From Glandiceps talaboti (Eukaryota > Hemichordata > Enteropneusta > Spengelidae): 11,000 bases of DNA. Below the pieces are notes generated by a model that was not told the origin of the DNA, did no database searches, and worked only from the letters and a program-made list of their open reading frames with translations. A program made the position numbers and the translations under genes. The DNA lies in NCBI RefSeq assembly GCF_964340395.1, contig NC_135563.1, forward strand, positions 8,850,575 to 8,861,574, in the 5' to 3' direction. The stretch's first letter is position 1; every line of letters begins with the position of its first letter. Positions 1 through 7,655 of the stretch are shown in pieces.

Positions 1-30
1 AGTCAGCAGAAATAATATATTCATGGTTGC

Positions 31-103
31 ACAATGAATATTCATGACTCCTTAGTGCTTACTCCGTACAGTGTTAAAAACATATCTCATGAATATTCAT
101 TGT
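31..103. repeat. 17-bp perfect inverted repeat with 39-nt spacer
   Basis: Positions 31-47 (ACAATGAATATTCATGA) are the exact reverse complement of 87-103. Each arm itself contains the 12-bp palindrome ATGAATATTCAT (34-45 and 89-100). The arms could be terminal repeats of a very small foldback element or paired sites for a homeodomain/POU-type factor. Neither idea is proven by the sequence. Confidence 0.75.
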
Positions 104-151
104 TGAGGGACTTTTTTGTGGTGCTTTTGACCCTCTGTACAATAGTCAATT

Positions 152-182
152 GTCAGGTGACTTCACTAGGGTGTCACCTGAC
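152..182. repeat. 10-bp perfect hairpin
   Basis: GTCAGGTGAC at 152-161 pairs perfectly with GTCACCTGAC at 173-182 across an 11-nt loop. It lies in the ABCA intron, 49 bp beyond the previous inverted repeat. There is no T-run or other sign that it is a terminator; its function is unknown. Confidence 0.7.
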
Positions 183-279
183 TAGACAGCTTGACATCAT
201 TGCACTGATGATGCCTGGGTGATTCAGATAAAAGACACACTGTCATCTAGAACTAGATTCCAAAATGGAATTTTCTTAC

Positions 280-360
280 CCCTGTAGTTCTGCCTTGTAA
301 TTTTTCATATCTACTCCTTTTAATCTTCCATAAAACCACAAATGTTCTTGGACCGTTAAC
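280..360 (-). CDS. ABC transporter subfamily A, NBD1 exon (segment after the Q-loop)
   Basis: This 81-bp internal exon continues nucleotide-binding domain 1 of an ABCA-type lipid transporter. Its first base completes the Lys codon split in the exon at 1155-1286. It then reads LTVQEHLWFYGRLKG followed by VDMKNYKAELQ, and ends with two bases (GG) of a split Gly codon. The motif (L)TV.EH.WFY.RLKG is characteristic of the helical segment after the Q-loop in NBD1 of the ABCA1/2/4/7 group. The acceptor is a run of T's then TGTCAAG just right of 360; the donor is GGG|GTAAGA just left of 280. There are no stops, and the phase is 2 at both ends. ATP binding and hydrolysis by this domain drive membrane lipid translocation in the family. 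The substrate here cannot be inferred. The signature and Walker B motifs should be on the next exon, beyond the window. Confidence 0.9.
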
Positions 361-387
361 CTTGACAAAAAAAAAACGATACAATTC

Positions 388-441
388 ACAAATCAGTTGG
401 GTCAATAGTTTTTAATTAACAGACTGACAAATCAGTTGGGT
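388..441. repeat. 15-bp exact direct repeat, 39 bp apart
   Basis: ACAAATCAGTTGGGT occurs at 388-402 and again at 427-441. The pair sits 27-80 bp upstream of the 3' splice site at 361 (minus strand), so it overlaps the zone where the branch point is expected. It may be no more than a small local duplication. Confidence 0.75.
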
Positions 442-878
442 TTTCAAACACCTAACAGTAAAAACAAAATAGCTGAGTTTCTGACTTTCACGTGAGTGAA
501 AATACTTAACGTGACTTTTTGATGAAACTATTTAAAAGCAAATTCATTCATGTTGATACATGGCTTCAATAGTATCAAAAGTCATCTTCTGGCATCATGT
601 ACATAGTTGAGGGAGTAAAATTTTCTTGACATTTTCATCGAGGGAAAACATTACTGTGCCAAGAATCTTAAAGGCTTGTACGACTGTATGCATACAAGAC
701 ATTACTTTTAAAGCACCACTAGCTGTACCTAGGGTACTTTTCCTGTTCAGATAATCAACAATATATTCACTGAAAATTGTTAAAATACCAATAATTAGAC
801 ATTATACATGTCAATTAGAGGTCTATTTTATCAATAAGTGGTAGAGTAATAAGGTGAAATCATGATTCATTGGGGTGC

Positions 879-906
879 TGATTTTTGGGTATGGACCCAA
901 AAATCA
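879..906. repeat. 12-bp perfect hairpin with 4-nt loop
   Basis: TGATTTTTGGGT (879-890) and ACCCAAAAATCA (895-906) are exact reverse complements around the loop ATGG. This is the tightest hairpin I found in the window. It lies in the middle of the 794-bp ABCA intron. It could be a remnant of a miniature inverted-repeat element or a structural intron element; no protein or known RNA family is recognised. Confidence 0.8.
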
Positions 907-1154
907 ATTTGATTGGATATATTTCATCCTACAATGCATACAGCTACACAAATACATTTATCCTAAACTTGATTCAATACTGTTCAGGGTATATGATATT
1001 ATGATTAAGTTATTGTATCTAACAAAATACTTTTAAAAAAACATTCAAGTTGCAGCTAGTGCATCTTTAAGGGCTGGATACAAAATGACTAATATGCATA
1101 TTACAAAATATTTGAAAAGTAATACACAGAAAAACAAGATTTAACAAAACTTAC

Positions 1155-1286
1155 TTATCAAATAGTGCATTATATTGTGGACAGATTCCAAGACTTTGTC
1201 TGATTTGCACCATTTCCCTTCGTATATCTTTACCATTTATGATTGCTGTACCAGAAGTTGGCGTTATGAAACCAGTCAATATTGAC
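1155..1286 (-). CDS. ABC transporter subfamily A, NBD1 exon (after Walker A through Q-loop)
   Basis: This 132-bp internal exon has phase 2 at both ends. The base G at 1286 completes the Met codon begun in the exon at 1714-1823. It reads [20 protein letters not shown], then [20 protein letters not shown] and LFD, and ends with AA of a Lys codon. Family hallmarks are SILTG..TPTSGTA..NGKDIR right after Walker A, and the Q-loop in [11 protein letters not shown], whose glutamine contacts the Mg-ATP site and couples to the membrane domain. The acceptor is TATTATACAG|GT and the donor is GATAA|GTAAGT. An open reading frame continues past the acceptor to 1357, but that part is intron, because the family match stops at 1286. 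The protein is a multi-pass membrane lipid transporter by family. Orthology within ABCA is unresolved, although the NBD1 wording is closest to the ABCA1/2/4/7 style. Confidence 0.95.
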
Positions 1287-1713
1287 CTGTATAATACAAA
1301 TATCCCAATAAGTTTCATATAAAAAACCGTTGATCTTTGTCTCATGTACATCGTCATACAAGAAAATCGACAGGTAATCCTTCTTAAGATATCACTAATG
1401 TGATGACTTGGGATTGAGACATGGCCCTTTAAAGGCCAACTTCAGACTAGGATTAAAATCTGGATGTGGAAAACTGGTTGCTTGGTAGATCTATCAAAAT
1501 GTTGTCCCGGAACAAAAGATGGCTCCATGTAAATATTCTTATTAATTAAGATAACACTAACGTGATGACCTGGGATTGAAACATTGCCCTTTACATGCTT
1601 CAGTAAGTAGAGTAGTATACTGCAAGTACTTTTTGAATGTGCAGCAAAATTGACACCCCAAAGCGTATAAACACAGCTTGTTCCCCTTTAACTCTCGGCA
1701 TTACTATACTTAC
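1287..1713 (-). other. ABCA intron (427 bp)
   Basis: This is the intron between the Walker A exon and the Q-loop exon. It begins GTAAGT at 1713 and ends TATACAG at 1287 on the minus strand. It contains a 48-bp imperfect direct repeat at 1384-1431 and 1546-1593 and no coding sequence of its own. Confidence 0.85.
1384..1593. repeat. 48-bp imperfect direct repeat within one intron
   Basis: Positions 1384-1431 and 1546-1593 align without gaps at 43 of 48 bases. Both start TTAAGATA and end GCCCTTTA, and share a core GTGATGAC.TGGGATTGA. The offset is 162 bp. This suggests either a tandem duplication of about 160 bp whose remainder has diverged, or two copies of a dispersed short repeat. Confidence 0.8.
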
Positions 1714-1823
1714 ATAATGGTTGTTTTACCAGCACCATTGTGTCCAAGTAAGGCTGTTATTTGATCTTCATAGAGATTCAAACTAAGACCATTCACTGCC
1801 TTTACTTTACCTGTATCATACAC
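1714..1823 (-). CDS. ABC transporter subfamily A, NBD1 exon with Walker A
   Basis: This 110-bp exon starts in phase 0 after the acceptor TTTTCATGTCTAG. It reads [12 protein letters not shown], then [14 protein letters not shown] and [10 protein letters not shown], and ends with AT of a split Met codon before GTAAGT. The Walker A P-loop GHNGAGKT is intact. The histidine form ([11 protein letters not shown]) is typical of the first, not the second, nucleotide-binding domain of ABCA proteins. The Tyr of VY near the exon start is in the expected A-loop position that stacks on adenine. [17 protein letters not shown] is an almost invariant ABCA phrase. Only about 80 bp of coding sequence precedes the P-loop here; the rest of the N-terminal half (extracellular domain and first membrane domain) must be encoded to the right. 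No disabling change is seen, so this is a live gene rather than an obvious pseudogene. Confidence 0.95.
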
Positions 1824-1958
1824 CTAGACATGAAAACGTTGACAATTATTACCAATCATATCACGAATAGAGACCTGATTAACATGGTACATGTACACTA
1901 CCAGACAAATGTAACTTGACCAACACTCGCGGGACAAATGCATTCGAAACGCGGGGAA

Positions 1959-2051
1959 ATTTGCGTGACACGCAAATGCGTGTTGGGAGTCACGTGGAGT
2001 ACTCGCGTTATATCCCTCGTGTTTCATTTCAACCCGTGTGTTGCGTGTCAC
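1959..2051. repeat. Nested inverted repeats, CpG-containing
   Basis: ATTTGCGT (1959-1966) pairs with ACGCAAAT (1970-1977) across GAC. The overlapping GTGACACGCAA at 1965-1975 is also the exact reverse complement of TTGCGTGTCAC at 2041-2051. ACTCGCG is repeated at 1925-1931 and 2001-2007. This patch of about 130 bp is richer in CG dinucleotides than its surroundings. Phrases such as CTCGTGT and TTGCGTG recall the CTCGTGTTGCGGG motif in the repeat field at 5.3-7.6 kb, so it may be a distant relative of that repeat. Confidence 0.6.
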
Positions 2052-3011
2052 ACTGTACATGCATGTCTTTTTAAGTGTTTCAAGATTTCACATCATGGTA
2101 GTGTAGAATTATATTCATGAACCAAGGATGCATTCTGCACACCCAAAAAATGAAACATTTACTGTTTACGTTGTTTTCTGTTACTAGACTCAAACGTGTG
2201 ACTATTACACTTCACGTAAGCATGCGGTTTGTTGTGTTGTGACCATGTCGTGACTAACTGTATTCGACTACATCGTTTGGCGTCTTTCACAATTGCGATT
2301 GTACATGTATGTAATAAAACGTGCCTGCACACTTGACGACTCAAAACATGAGATGAACGATATCTTCCGGTCGATGAAAGACGGGCGCGTTCACTTCGTC
2401 TTTATTATGCATATTGAAAATGTCTTAATGTGTTGCTTATGTGACTACTTTCCGGTTTTGGTACAATCCGTAATTTTAACAGTTAAAACATATACTAGTA
2501 TTAATAACTTCAGCCTCAGACAACTATAGTGGTTTGAGTTTCAGCTAAACAACAGCAAGGCTTTCATATTGCCGTAATAGCCGGCAATTTACATGTTTGT
2601 GTATTTATCATTTGGAAGTAGCTTACAGCATGAAGGTAGACAAAGGTTGTGATTTTACTAGTCTAGTAACTAGTAGGGAAACAATGAGATTACTTAGCTA
2701 CACAGTGCACAAGTCGTACAGATACCCGTAAAACACGTTTCTAACTTGAATGGGAACAAGACGAAACAATACACTGTACTTCAACATTATTCAGAGTCGT
2801 CGCCATGTGGAGGTCACGAGTGTTATGGTCAATACAAATATGTACAGTGTATGAGTAAATGACCGTGCGAGTAGAATACATTTGCATTAACACTCAAGGC
2901 TAGCGACTTTTTCTACTCCGCTGCAGGTGATAACACAATTTCATATTTACCCACTTCTTATGAATGGCTTCCAATGAAATTTAGTTTGTGTCTTATAAAT
3001 CTTTGAGCATA

Positions 3012-3076
3012 GACGTCGTTTCTCTCCAACCTTACGCTATGCTTTGAGTTTGTAACATGTTGGAAACGACGACGTC
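3012..3076. repeat. Imperfect foldback with CRE-like ends
   Basis: GACGTCGTTTC (3012-3022) and CCAAC (3026-3030) are mirrored by GTTGG (3059-3063) and GAAACGACGACGTC (3063-3076), with a 3-bp insertion in the right arm. The right end reads GACGTCATC, close to a cAMP-response-element half palindrome. Whether this is regulatory or a remnant of a mobile element is not decidable from sequence. Confidence 0.55.
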
Positions 3077-4580
3077 ATCAGTGGACATTTCTGCGCGCAA
3101 TGTACATAGGCTTATAAGTATTGTTAAAGTCAACGACACCCGGGACTTGTATTCTCACAAGTAGTTTTTGAACTTTTTACTGAAGTTCAAACGATTAAAA
3201 GAAGTGTTTTAGTGGTCTGAGACTTAAGTCGTGGTTTTGTCCTTGGAGTTTAATGAACACACACTAGATTTGTTTAGTTTCCTACCCTATTAAATTGTCT
3301 TACACATTACATCGAATGTTATCCTGGATGTGTTTAAACACCGTAGTTTATTTATTTTAGGAATAACGACATCTAATCTATGCTTGTGTCAACAGTTCTT
3401 GAAATGTGCACGTATGTCATTTTAGCGAGTGTTATGTTTCTTGAAAATCGTTTTTGAAACAGAAAGCATTTTTATATCGTTGCTACATGAAACGATCAAT
3501 AACTAAATTTGTTGTAGTGAAAAAAAAAGTATAGTAGCCCTAATCACGTTTATTTACGCTGTGTGCAATCATTACAGATTCAATGAACAAGTACGTCTTT
3601 TACAGTAGATTTTTACATGTTATATTCTCCGTACCGTCTCGGGCGAAAATCAGTAGTGCGTTCATCATGCATCATGTTGCTGTCTTTGAAACGACGGCAT
3701 GGTCGTGAACTATTGTCGTTGGCTTGTTTTTGACTTAAGCCTAGTCTTTGATTTTCAAGTCCATTGATCGTTTCTTACATATGATTCGTCATCACGGACC
3801 AGGACATATTATGTAATATGTTTGACTGCTGCTATTGTGTTCCTATTTTATATTTTCTGACTGGAGAGCTATCACAGTAAATCATTCATGTTTTGCCCAT
3901 GTGCATGTGTGTAGCATGTTATTGTTCACATCTGCATTTACCTGTAAAATACATTGTGATTGATCGACTTCGACTTGCGCAACATGTCTGCTAGCTAGGT
4001 ATGAGAACGCTCTTCAAAGTTCAAAGTTCGAATTGCGTGAAATATAATTAGCGACACATAACTTCGACCATGGGTGGATTGGTGGAGATTCTGTCAAAAT
4101 ACCAACTAACGTGTAACCAACGAAATCTCATGACAGTAATTTTCATTTTCAATACTTTCTTAGATTTGCTAATTACGTGTATTTGCAATAGGAGAATTCT
4201 GCCGTTGCAAGGTTGACGCAATCTTTCGCTTACCGAGATTAGTAGTTAAATCACTTGTACACTAACATGAAGTGGTTTCGCAACATTTTGTATAAAACAC
4301 TTCCGAGTACAAATATGTAAATCTTACTAATTTCTTTTCCTGTTACAATGATGTGATTTTGTGTAGAATGTGTCAATTGTTTTAATGTCAGGGCCCGTAA
4401 TTTTCACATGAAGTTCGCTTGTCCGTCGGGAGAACGGATTTATGTTTTCACTTGTTCAGACACAAAGTTTACTTGGCAAAAGGCGTCGTGCGACGGCCTA
4501 CCTGACTTATAGTATATTGAATACTGTAATATTTCATTATGATAAAATAATTGTAAATGGTATGGCATGAAACAATATAC

Positions 4581-4658
4581 TTTGAGTATTTTTTTTGATG
4601 TTAGTTTTCGAAATTCAAATTTCAATTTCGACGGATCAGGAGAGGGTATTGTCATCAC
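4581..4658 (-). CDS. Speculative upstream ABCA exon
   Basis: This is a weak candidate for the exon immediately before the Walker A exon. On the minus strand, an acceptor-like pyrimidine-rich stretch ending TGTCAAG precedes 4658. It is followed by 26 open codons reading VMTIPSPDPSKLKFEF then RKLTSKKILK, then GTATAT as a possible donor. Phase is 0 at both ends, which fits the phase 0 start at 1823. The joined junction would read ..LK|VYDTG. In ABCA proteins an acidic/Pro segment followed by (I/V).I..L.K(V/I)(Y/F) normally precedes the A-loop aromatic residue, and the fit is only loose. The donor is poor, the implied intron is 2.76 kb, and the composition is AT-biased enough for chance. It should not be treated as established. 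Confidence 0.2.
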
Positions 4659-5164
4659 CTTGACATGTTGAAATAACAGCAGATAGGAAATTTAACTGTT
4701 TAGTCCTTGAATTTAAAAAATCTCCAGGGGAGGGAGGGAACTCCCTGCCGTACCCACCACCCACCTGGCTCCTTCAAACTTCAAATCAACTTTTACCGTT
4801 TACCTTTCAATTTTACCAGCAATAAGTGCTTGTAGTCTAGCTATCGTTACAACAACTTCCTCACGTCACTTATACATGTACGCCACAATACAACATGTAC
4901 ATGTGATCATGACACGCGTGTACCATGTCTTCACTTTAATAGTGAGGTCATGCAAGGAGGACTTTAATAGCTATCCATGTAATACGTCGATGTCAAGTCA
5001 TACCAAATATGATCCAGTATTTATGTCAGAAGTGGAACTAGTTTAATTGTATCTGCTGTCCAGTAGTGGAATGTGATGAGCTAAAATAATACATTATAAA
5101 TGAACTGCTATCACACTATCATAGGTTTTGACAACGCTTCACACATGCATAAAAAGTGTGTTGT
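4659..5164. other. Noncoding stretch with no recognised feature
   Basis: There is no supported gene. A G-rich then C-rich patch at 4726-4765 contains a small GGGAG/CTCCC foldback. TACATG-type palindromes cluster at 4873-4904. The rest is AT-rich unique-looking sequence. Confidence 0.6.
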
Positions 5165-5544
5165 TTTCAGTGTCACTCAACGGTCACCCAACTCTCGTGG
5201 CCCGGGATTATTTTCGTGGCTATCCCGAAAGGGTCTATAACACATTTTCAGACGATAAAATCTTTGAAATAACAACCATTTAAATAACGTGTGCGTCTTT
5301 TGATTTACAAAATGTATATAATATGCTACAAATACACGAATCCTGTAGTTTATTGAGTGTCCGTATCGTTCAGTAAACCCTCGTGGGGTGGGATAATTTA
5401 TGTTGACTTTACCTCATAAGTGACAAATTTGATAGAGAAATTAAACCTAAGCCTGAATATTCGTCGATGGAAAATAAATATTCTTAGTTACTTTTACATA
5501 CGGGAGTATTCTGAATGTGTGTCTATAGACTAGGGTTCGCACGG

Positions 5545-5607
5545 TCCTGGAAAACCCTAGAATTTCAAACCCTCCCTAGAAACCCTGGAAAATGCACCCT
5601 AACCCTA
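5545..5607. repeat. CCCTGGAAAA-type short repeat cluster
   Basis: Irregular copies of CCTGGAAAA, CCCTAGAA and ACCCTAA occur, for example GTCCTGGAAAACCCTAGAA and AAACCCTGGAAAATGC. The block is introduced by GGGTTCGCACGGTCCTGG. The ACCCTAACCCTAAA at its right end resembles two telomere units (TTAGGG on the other strand), but two units are too few to call an interstitial telomere. It is followed by the palindrome GATCGCGATC at 5613-5622. Confidence 0.55.
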
Positions 5608-5905
5608 AAAATGATCGCGATCGATTGATTGGCGATCGACATCATTTCAGTACGTGCTCGAGCACATATTCACATGATTCACTATACTCGTTGAATAACC
5701 TTTTTACCCTTTATACTGTACCATACGAACTTTTGGTTTTGCCCTGTTCGGAGTCCATCAACGTCATATCAACGTTCTCTTGATTACATGACCTGACTAT
5801 TAATTTTCAAAATTATTACATCAAGTTTCCACTTTAAACACGCCCATCTGAAGCCCTGATCGACGTGTAAACTTAACAACTGTAAATTAAAAGGGAAATG
5901 CCTGA

Positions 5906-5970
5906 CATATTCGATGATATCGTCTAAAAATCTAACATTTTGGATAACTATCCCTTTCCCAATGATCGGT
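5906..5970 (-). repeat. Inverted copy of the 80-85 bp monomer
   Basis: Read on the minus strand, this stretch contains CATTGGGAAAGGGAT, AAATGTTAGATTTTTAGACG and ATATCATCG. These match plus-strand phrases in the monomers at 6070-6140 and 6980-7010. It therefore lies head-to-head against the plus-oriented monomers that start near 5971. The minus-strand open frame 5784-6014 is produced by this repeat and is not taken as a gene. Confidence 0.65.
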
Positions 5971-6230
5971 AATATCGGATAAAAGACTTCGTCTTGAAAG
6001 TCTAAGTTATTCAATGTGTTAGATATCTATCGGATAGCATCGATAACATCGATAACATTTGATAAATATGCTTCATTGGGAAGGAATCTCTGTCGTCTGG
6101 ATAGGTATTCAAAATGTTTGTTTTTTAGACAATATTATCGGATAAAAACGCTTCATCGGGAAGAGAATTCCGTCGTCAAGTTTGTCTAAGTTTTTCAAAA
6201 TGTTATATGTTTAACGATGCTATCGGATAA
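5971..6230 (+). repeat. Tandem 80-85 bp monomers, first cluster
   Basis: Degenerate monomers start at about 5973, 6058 and 6135, with a partial one at 6221. The reference phrase is TATCGGATAAAAACGCTTC, then AT.GGGAAG, CC/TGTCGTC, GTCTAAGTT.TTCAAAATG and TTAGA. The best copy is 6135-6220. The first unit is shortened, and GATAACATC is locally iterated at 6038-6060. Confidence 0.7.
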
Positions 6231-6235
6231 CACCC

Positions 6236-6620
6236 GACACTACCGTACAGGCGTAGGCACACGTCCACACAAATGGCTGTCTGATATAGTTATTTTTCGT
6301 TGAAATAGAATTGACGAAATGCAATAACAACGTAGTACATTTTTGTAATTACATTTCTTCTTGTAGACGTAGGTATTGTTTTCAAGTTGCACTATCACCG
6401 TTTTGATTTCTGAAGGCCAGAGTTAATATGTAGTTTATTGAATGTCATGGTGTAACTCTGTCGTTCACGCAACCCTCGTGTTGCGGGACCATATTTCCAT
6501 TTTGTACTTGTTAAGGATGCATAATTTTTTTCTTGCATTCATTTAATATGACAGCTTTTATCACCACAGTAGTTAAAGGGAACACACTGAGTGTGTACGT
6601 ATATATATCAAAGATAACTG
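6236..6620 (+). repeat. Long repeat block X, copy 2
   Basis: This block aligns with about 7272-7655. Shared landmarks in the same order are CGTACA...GGCACAC, AAATGG.TGTC.GATA, TTTTTCGTTGAAATA.AAT, ACGTAGGTATT, GCACTATCAC, TAACTCTGTCGTTCA.GCAA, ACCCTCGTGTTGCGGGACC and AGCTTTT.TCACCA. The phrase TGTAGTTTATTGA.TGTC at 6428 also matches 5343, giving a third, truncated copy. Confidence 0.75.
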
Positions 6621-6812
6621 TTTTTGCTGCATACTTGGTATTCACAGTATTCGGCCACTTTTTCATCTCCTCGTATCACAGGTTCATTTTTGTGACTATC
6701 GAAAAAGAGACAAGTTATGCTTTCAAAAATAAACGTTTTAAGAATCTGTGCATCTTTTTATCTCGCAAATATAATAAATAATGTAAGTTTTCTCAATACC
6801 TCACCGGCACAG

Positions 6813-6851
6813 ACAGCATGTACATGTACATGCACATTGTACATGTACTGT
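6813..6851. repeat. TACATGTA foldback
   Basis: TACATGTACA (6821-6830) pairs with TGTACATGTA (6838-6847) over a 7-nt loop. The stem is extended by ACAG (6813-6816) with CTGT (6848-6851) across a CATG bulge. It lies between repeat module Y and the second monomer cluster, so it may mark a module boundary. Confidence 0.7.
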
Positions 6852-6914
6852 GGTGCGTCAACTCGCGTGACTTGGGCCGTGTTTCGTGGCTAACCTTAAA
6901 TGTCAAATCTTATA

Positions 6915-7083
6915 TGAGATATGATAAAACTGCTTAGTTGAAAAGGGATCTCCGTCATCTAGATAGTCTAAGTTACGAAACTGTTAGATTTTTGGACGAT
7001 GTTATCGGATAAAAACGCTTGGACGGGAAGGGACCTCCGTCATCAACTTTGTTTAGTACGTTATTCAACATGTTAGATTAATT
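6915..7083 (+). repeat. Tandem 80-85 bp monomers, second cluster
   Basis: Two units (from about 6920 and 7003) repeat the monomer of the first cluster: GATAAAA.TGCTT, GGGA(T/C)CTCCGTCATC, GTCTAAGTTA and TGTTAGATTTTTGGACGATG. The second unit begins with TATCGGATAAAAACGCTT, identical to the 6135 unit over those 18 bases. Confidence 0.7.
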
Positions 7084-7271
7084 TATTTGGTCGGCGTGTA
7101 GTCATCCAGGATGCTTGCACGAAATACATTTACTACATTATTTTATACATTCACTACTTATTATTACGAATGTACATTGCATGTTTGATTTCATTATTTC
7201 AGCACAAGAAAAAAAAACGTACCATAAATCTTAATCACTAATTCATCTGGTTTTACATGTAATACATCTAA

Positions 7272-7655
7272 CATGACGCTGTCGTACATGGCACACATCT
7301 ACATGTACACACATTTTAATTGACTGAAATGGTTGTCCGATACAATTATTTTTTCGTTGAAATAAAATGGGCAAAATGCAATACAAAGTAATTTATTTTT
7401 ATCTTATAAACGTAGGTATTCTTTTCAAGTCGCACTATCACATGCCAGTTTACATGAGAGTTATATGTGTACATGATTGTACATGTGTATAAGATGTCAC
7501 GATGTAACTCTGTCGTTCAGGCAACACGTCACGCAACCCTCGTGTTGCGGGACCATATTTCCAGTTTGTACTTTGCATCTTTTCTAAGCTTTTGTCACCA
7601 AAGTCATTTTAAGGAGGAACACGCCGAGTTTGTACGTTTATCAAGTTTAACCGTG
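7272..7655 (+). repeat. Long repeat block X, copy 3
   Basis: This is the counterpart of 6236-6620 at an offset rising from about 1036 to 1065 bp. The shift includes a 12-bp AGGCAACACGTC-like insertion near 7525. The 104-codon plus-strand frame at 7467-7781 overlaps the end of this block. The matching part of copy 2 is read in a different, shorter frame, which argues against a conserved protein. Confidence 0.75.

Larger units (their letters stand above)
1..279 (-). other. Intron of the ABCA gene, downstream of exon 280-360
   Basis: This is the start of the intron that follows the last visible ABCA exon on the minus strand. It opens with GTAAGA reading leftwards from 279. No continuation of the nucleotide-binding domain (signature LSGGM, Walker B) is readable here on either strand, so the next exon lies outside the window. 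The stretch holds two inverted repeats, at 31-103 and 152-182. The 62-codon open frame at 34-222 on the plus strand resembles nothing and is taken as chance. Confidence 0.7.
361..1154 (-). other. ABCA intron (794 bp)
   Basis: This is the intron between the two downstream NBD1 exons. It begins GTAAGT at 1154 and ends with a long T-tract then TGTCAAG at 361, both on the minus strand. It is AT-rich, with no readable coding sequence. It contains the 15-bp direct repeat at 388-441 and the strong hairpin at 879-906. Confidence 0.85.
1824..4580. other. Noncoding stretch, presumably an ABCA intron
   Basis: The upstream part of the ABCA transcript should come from this direction, but I find no convincing exon. 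Open frames (for example at 1824-2060, 2159-2344 and 2293-2529) are short, low in family signal and overlap on opposite strands. The stretch contains the inverted-repeat cluster at 1959-2051, a 7-bp hairpin TACTAGT/ACTAGTA at 2656-2675, the imperfect foldback at 3012-3076, and a small palindrome ACATATT/AATATGT at 3804-3821. No promoter can be assigned with confidence. Confidence 0.6.

Noticed and set aside
1287-1357. Extension of the NBD exon to an upstream ATG at 1357
   Set aside because: Family similarity begins exactly at the acceptor TATACAG|, and the codons before it do not match ABCA proteins, so they are intron.
5594-5607. Interstitial telomere
   Set aside because: Only about two ACCCTAA units are present, in a patch of similar low-complexity CCCT phrases.
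5784-6014. 76-codon minus-strand open frame
   Set aside because: It is explained by an inverted copy of the 80-85 bp monomer; the peptide has no recognisable motif.
5343-7655. CRISPR array from the regularly recurring monomers
   Set aside because: The monomers are 80-85 bp, degenerate and adjacent rather than short identical repeats with unique spacers, and the context is animal nuclear DNA with introns.
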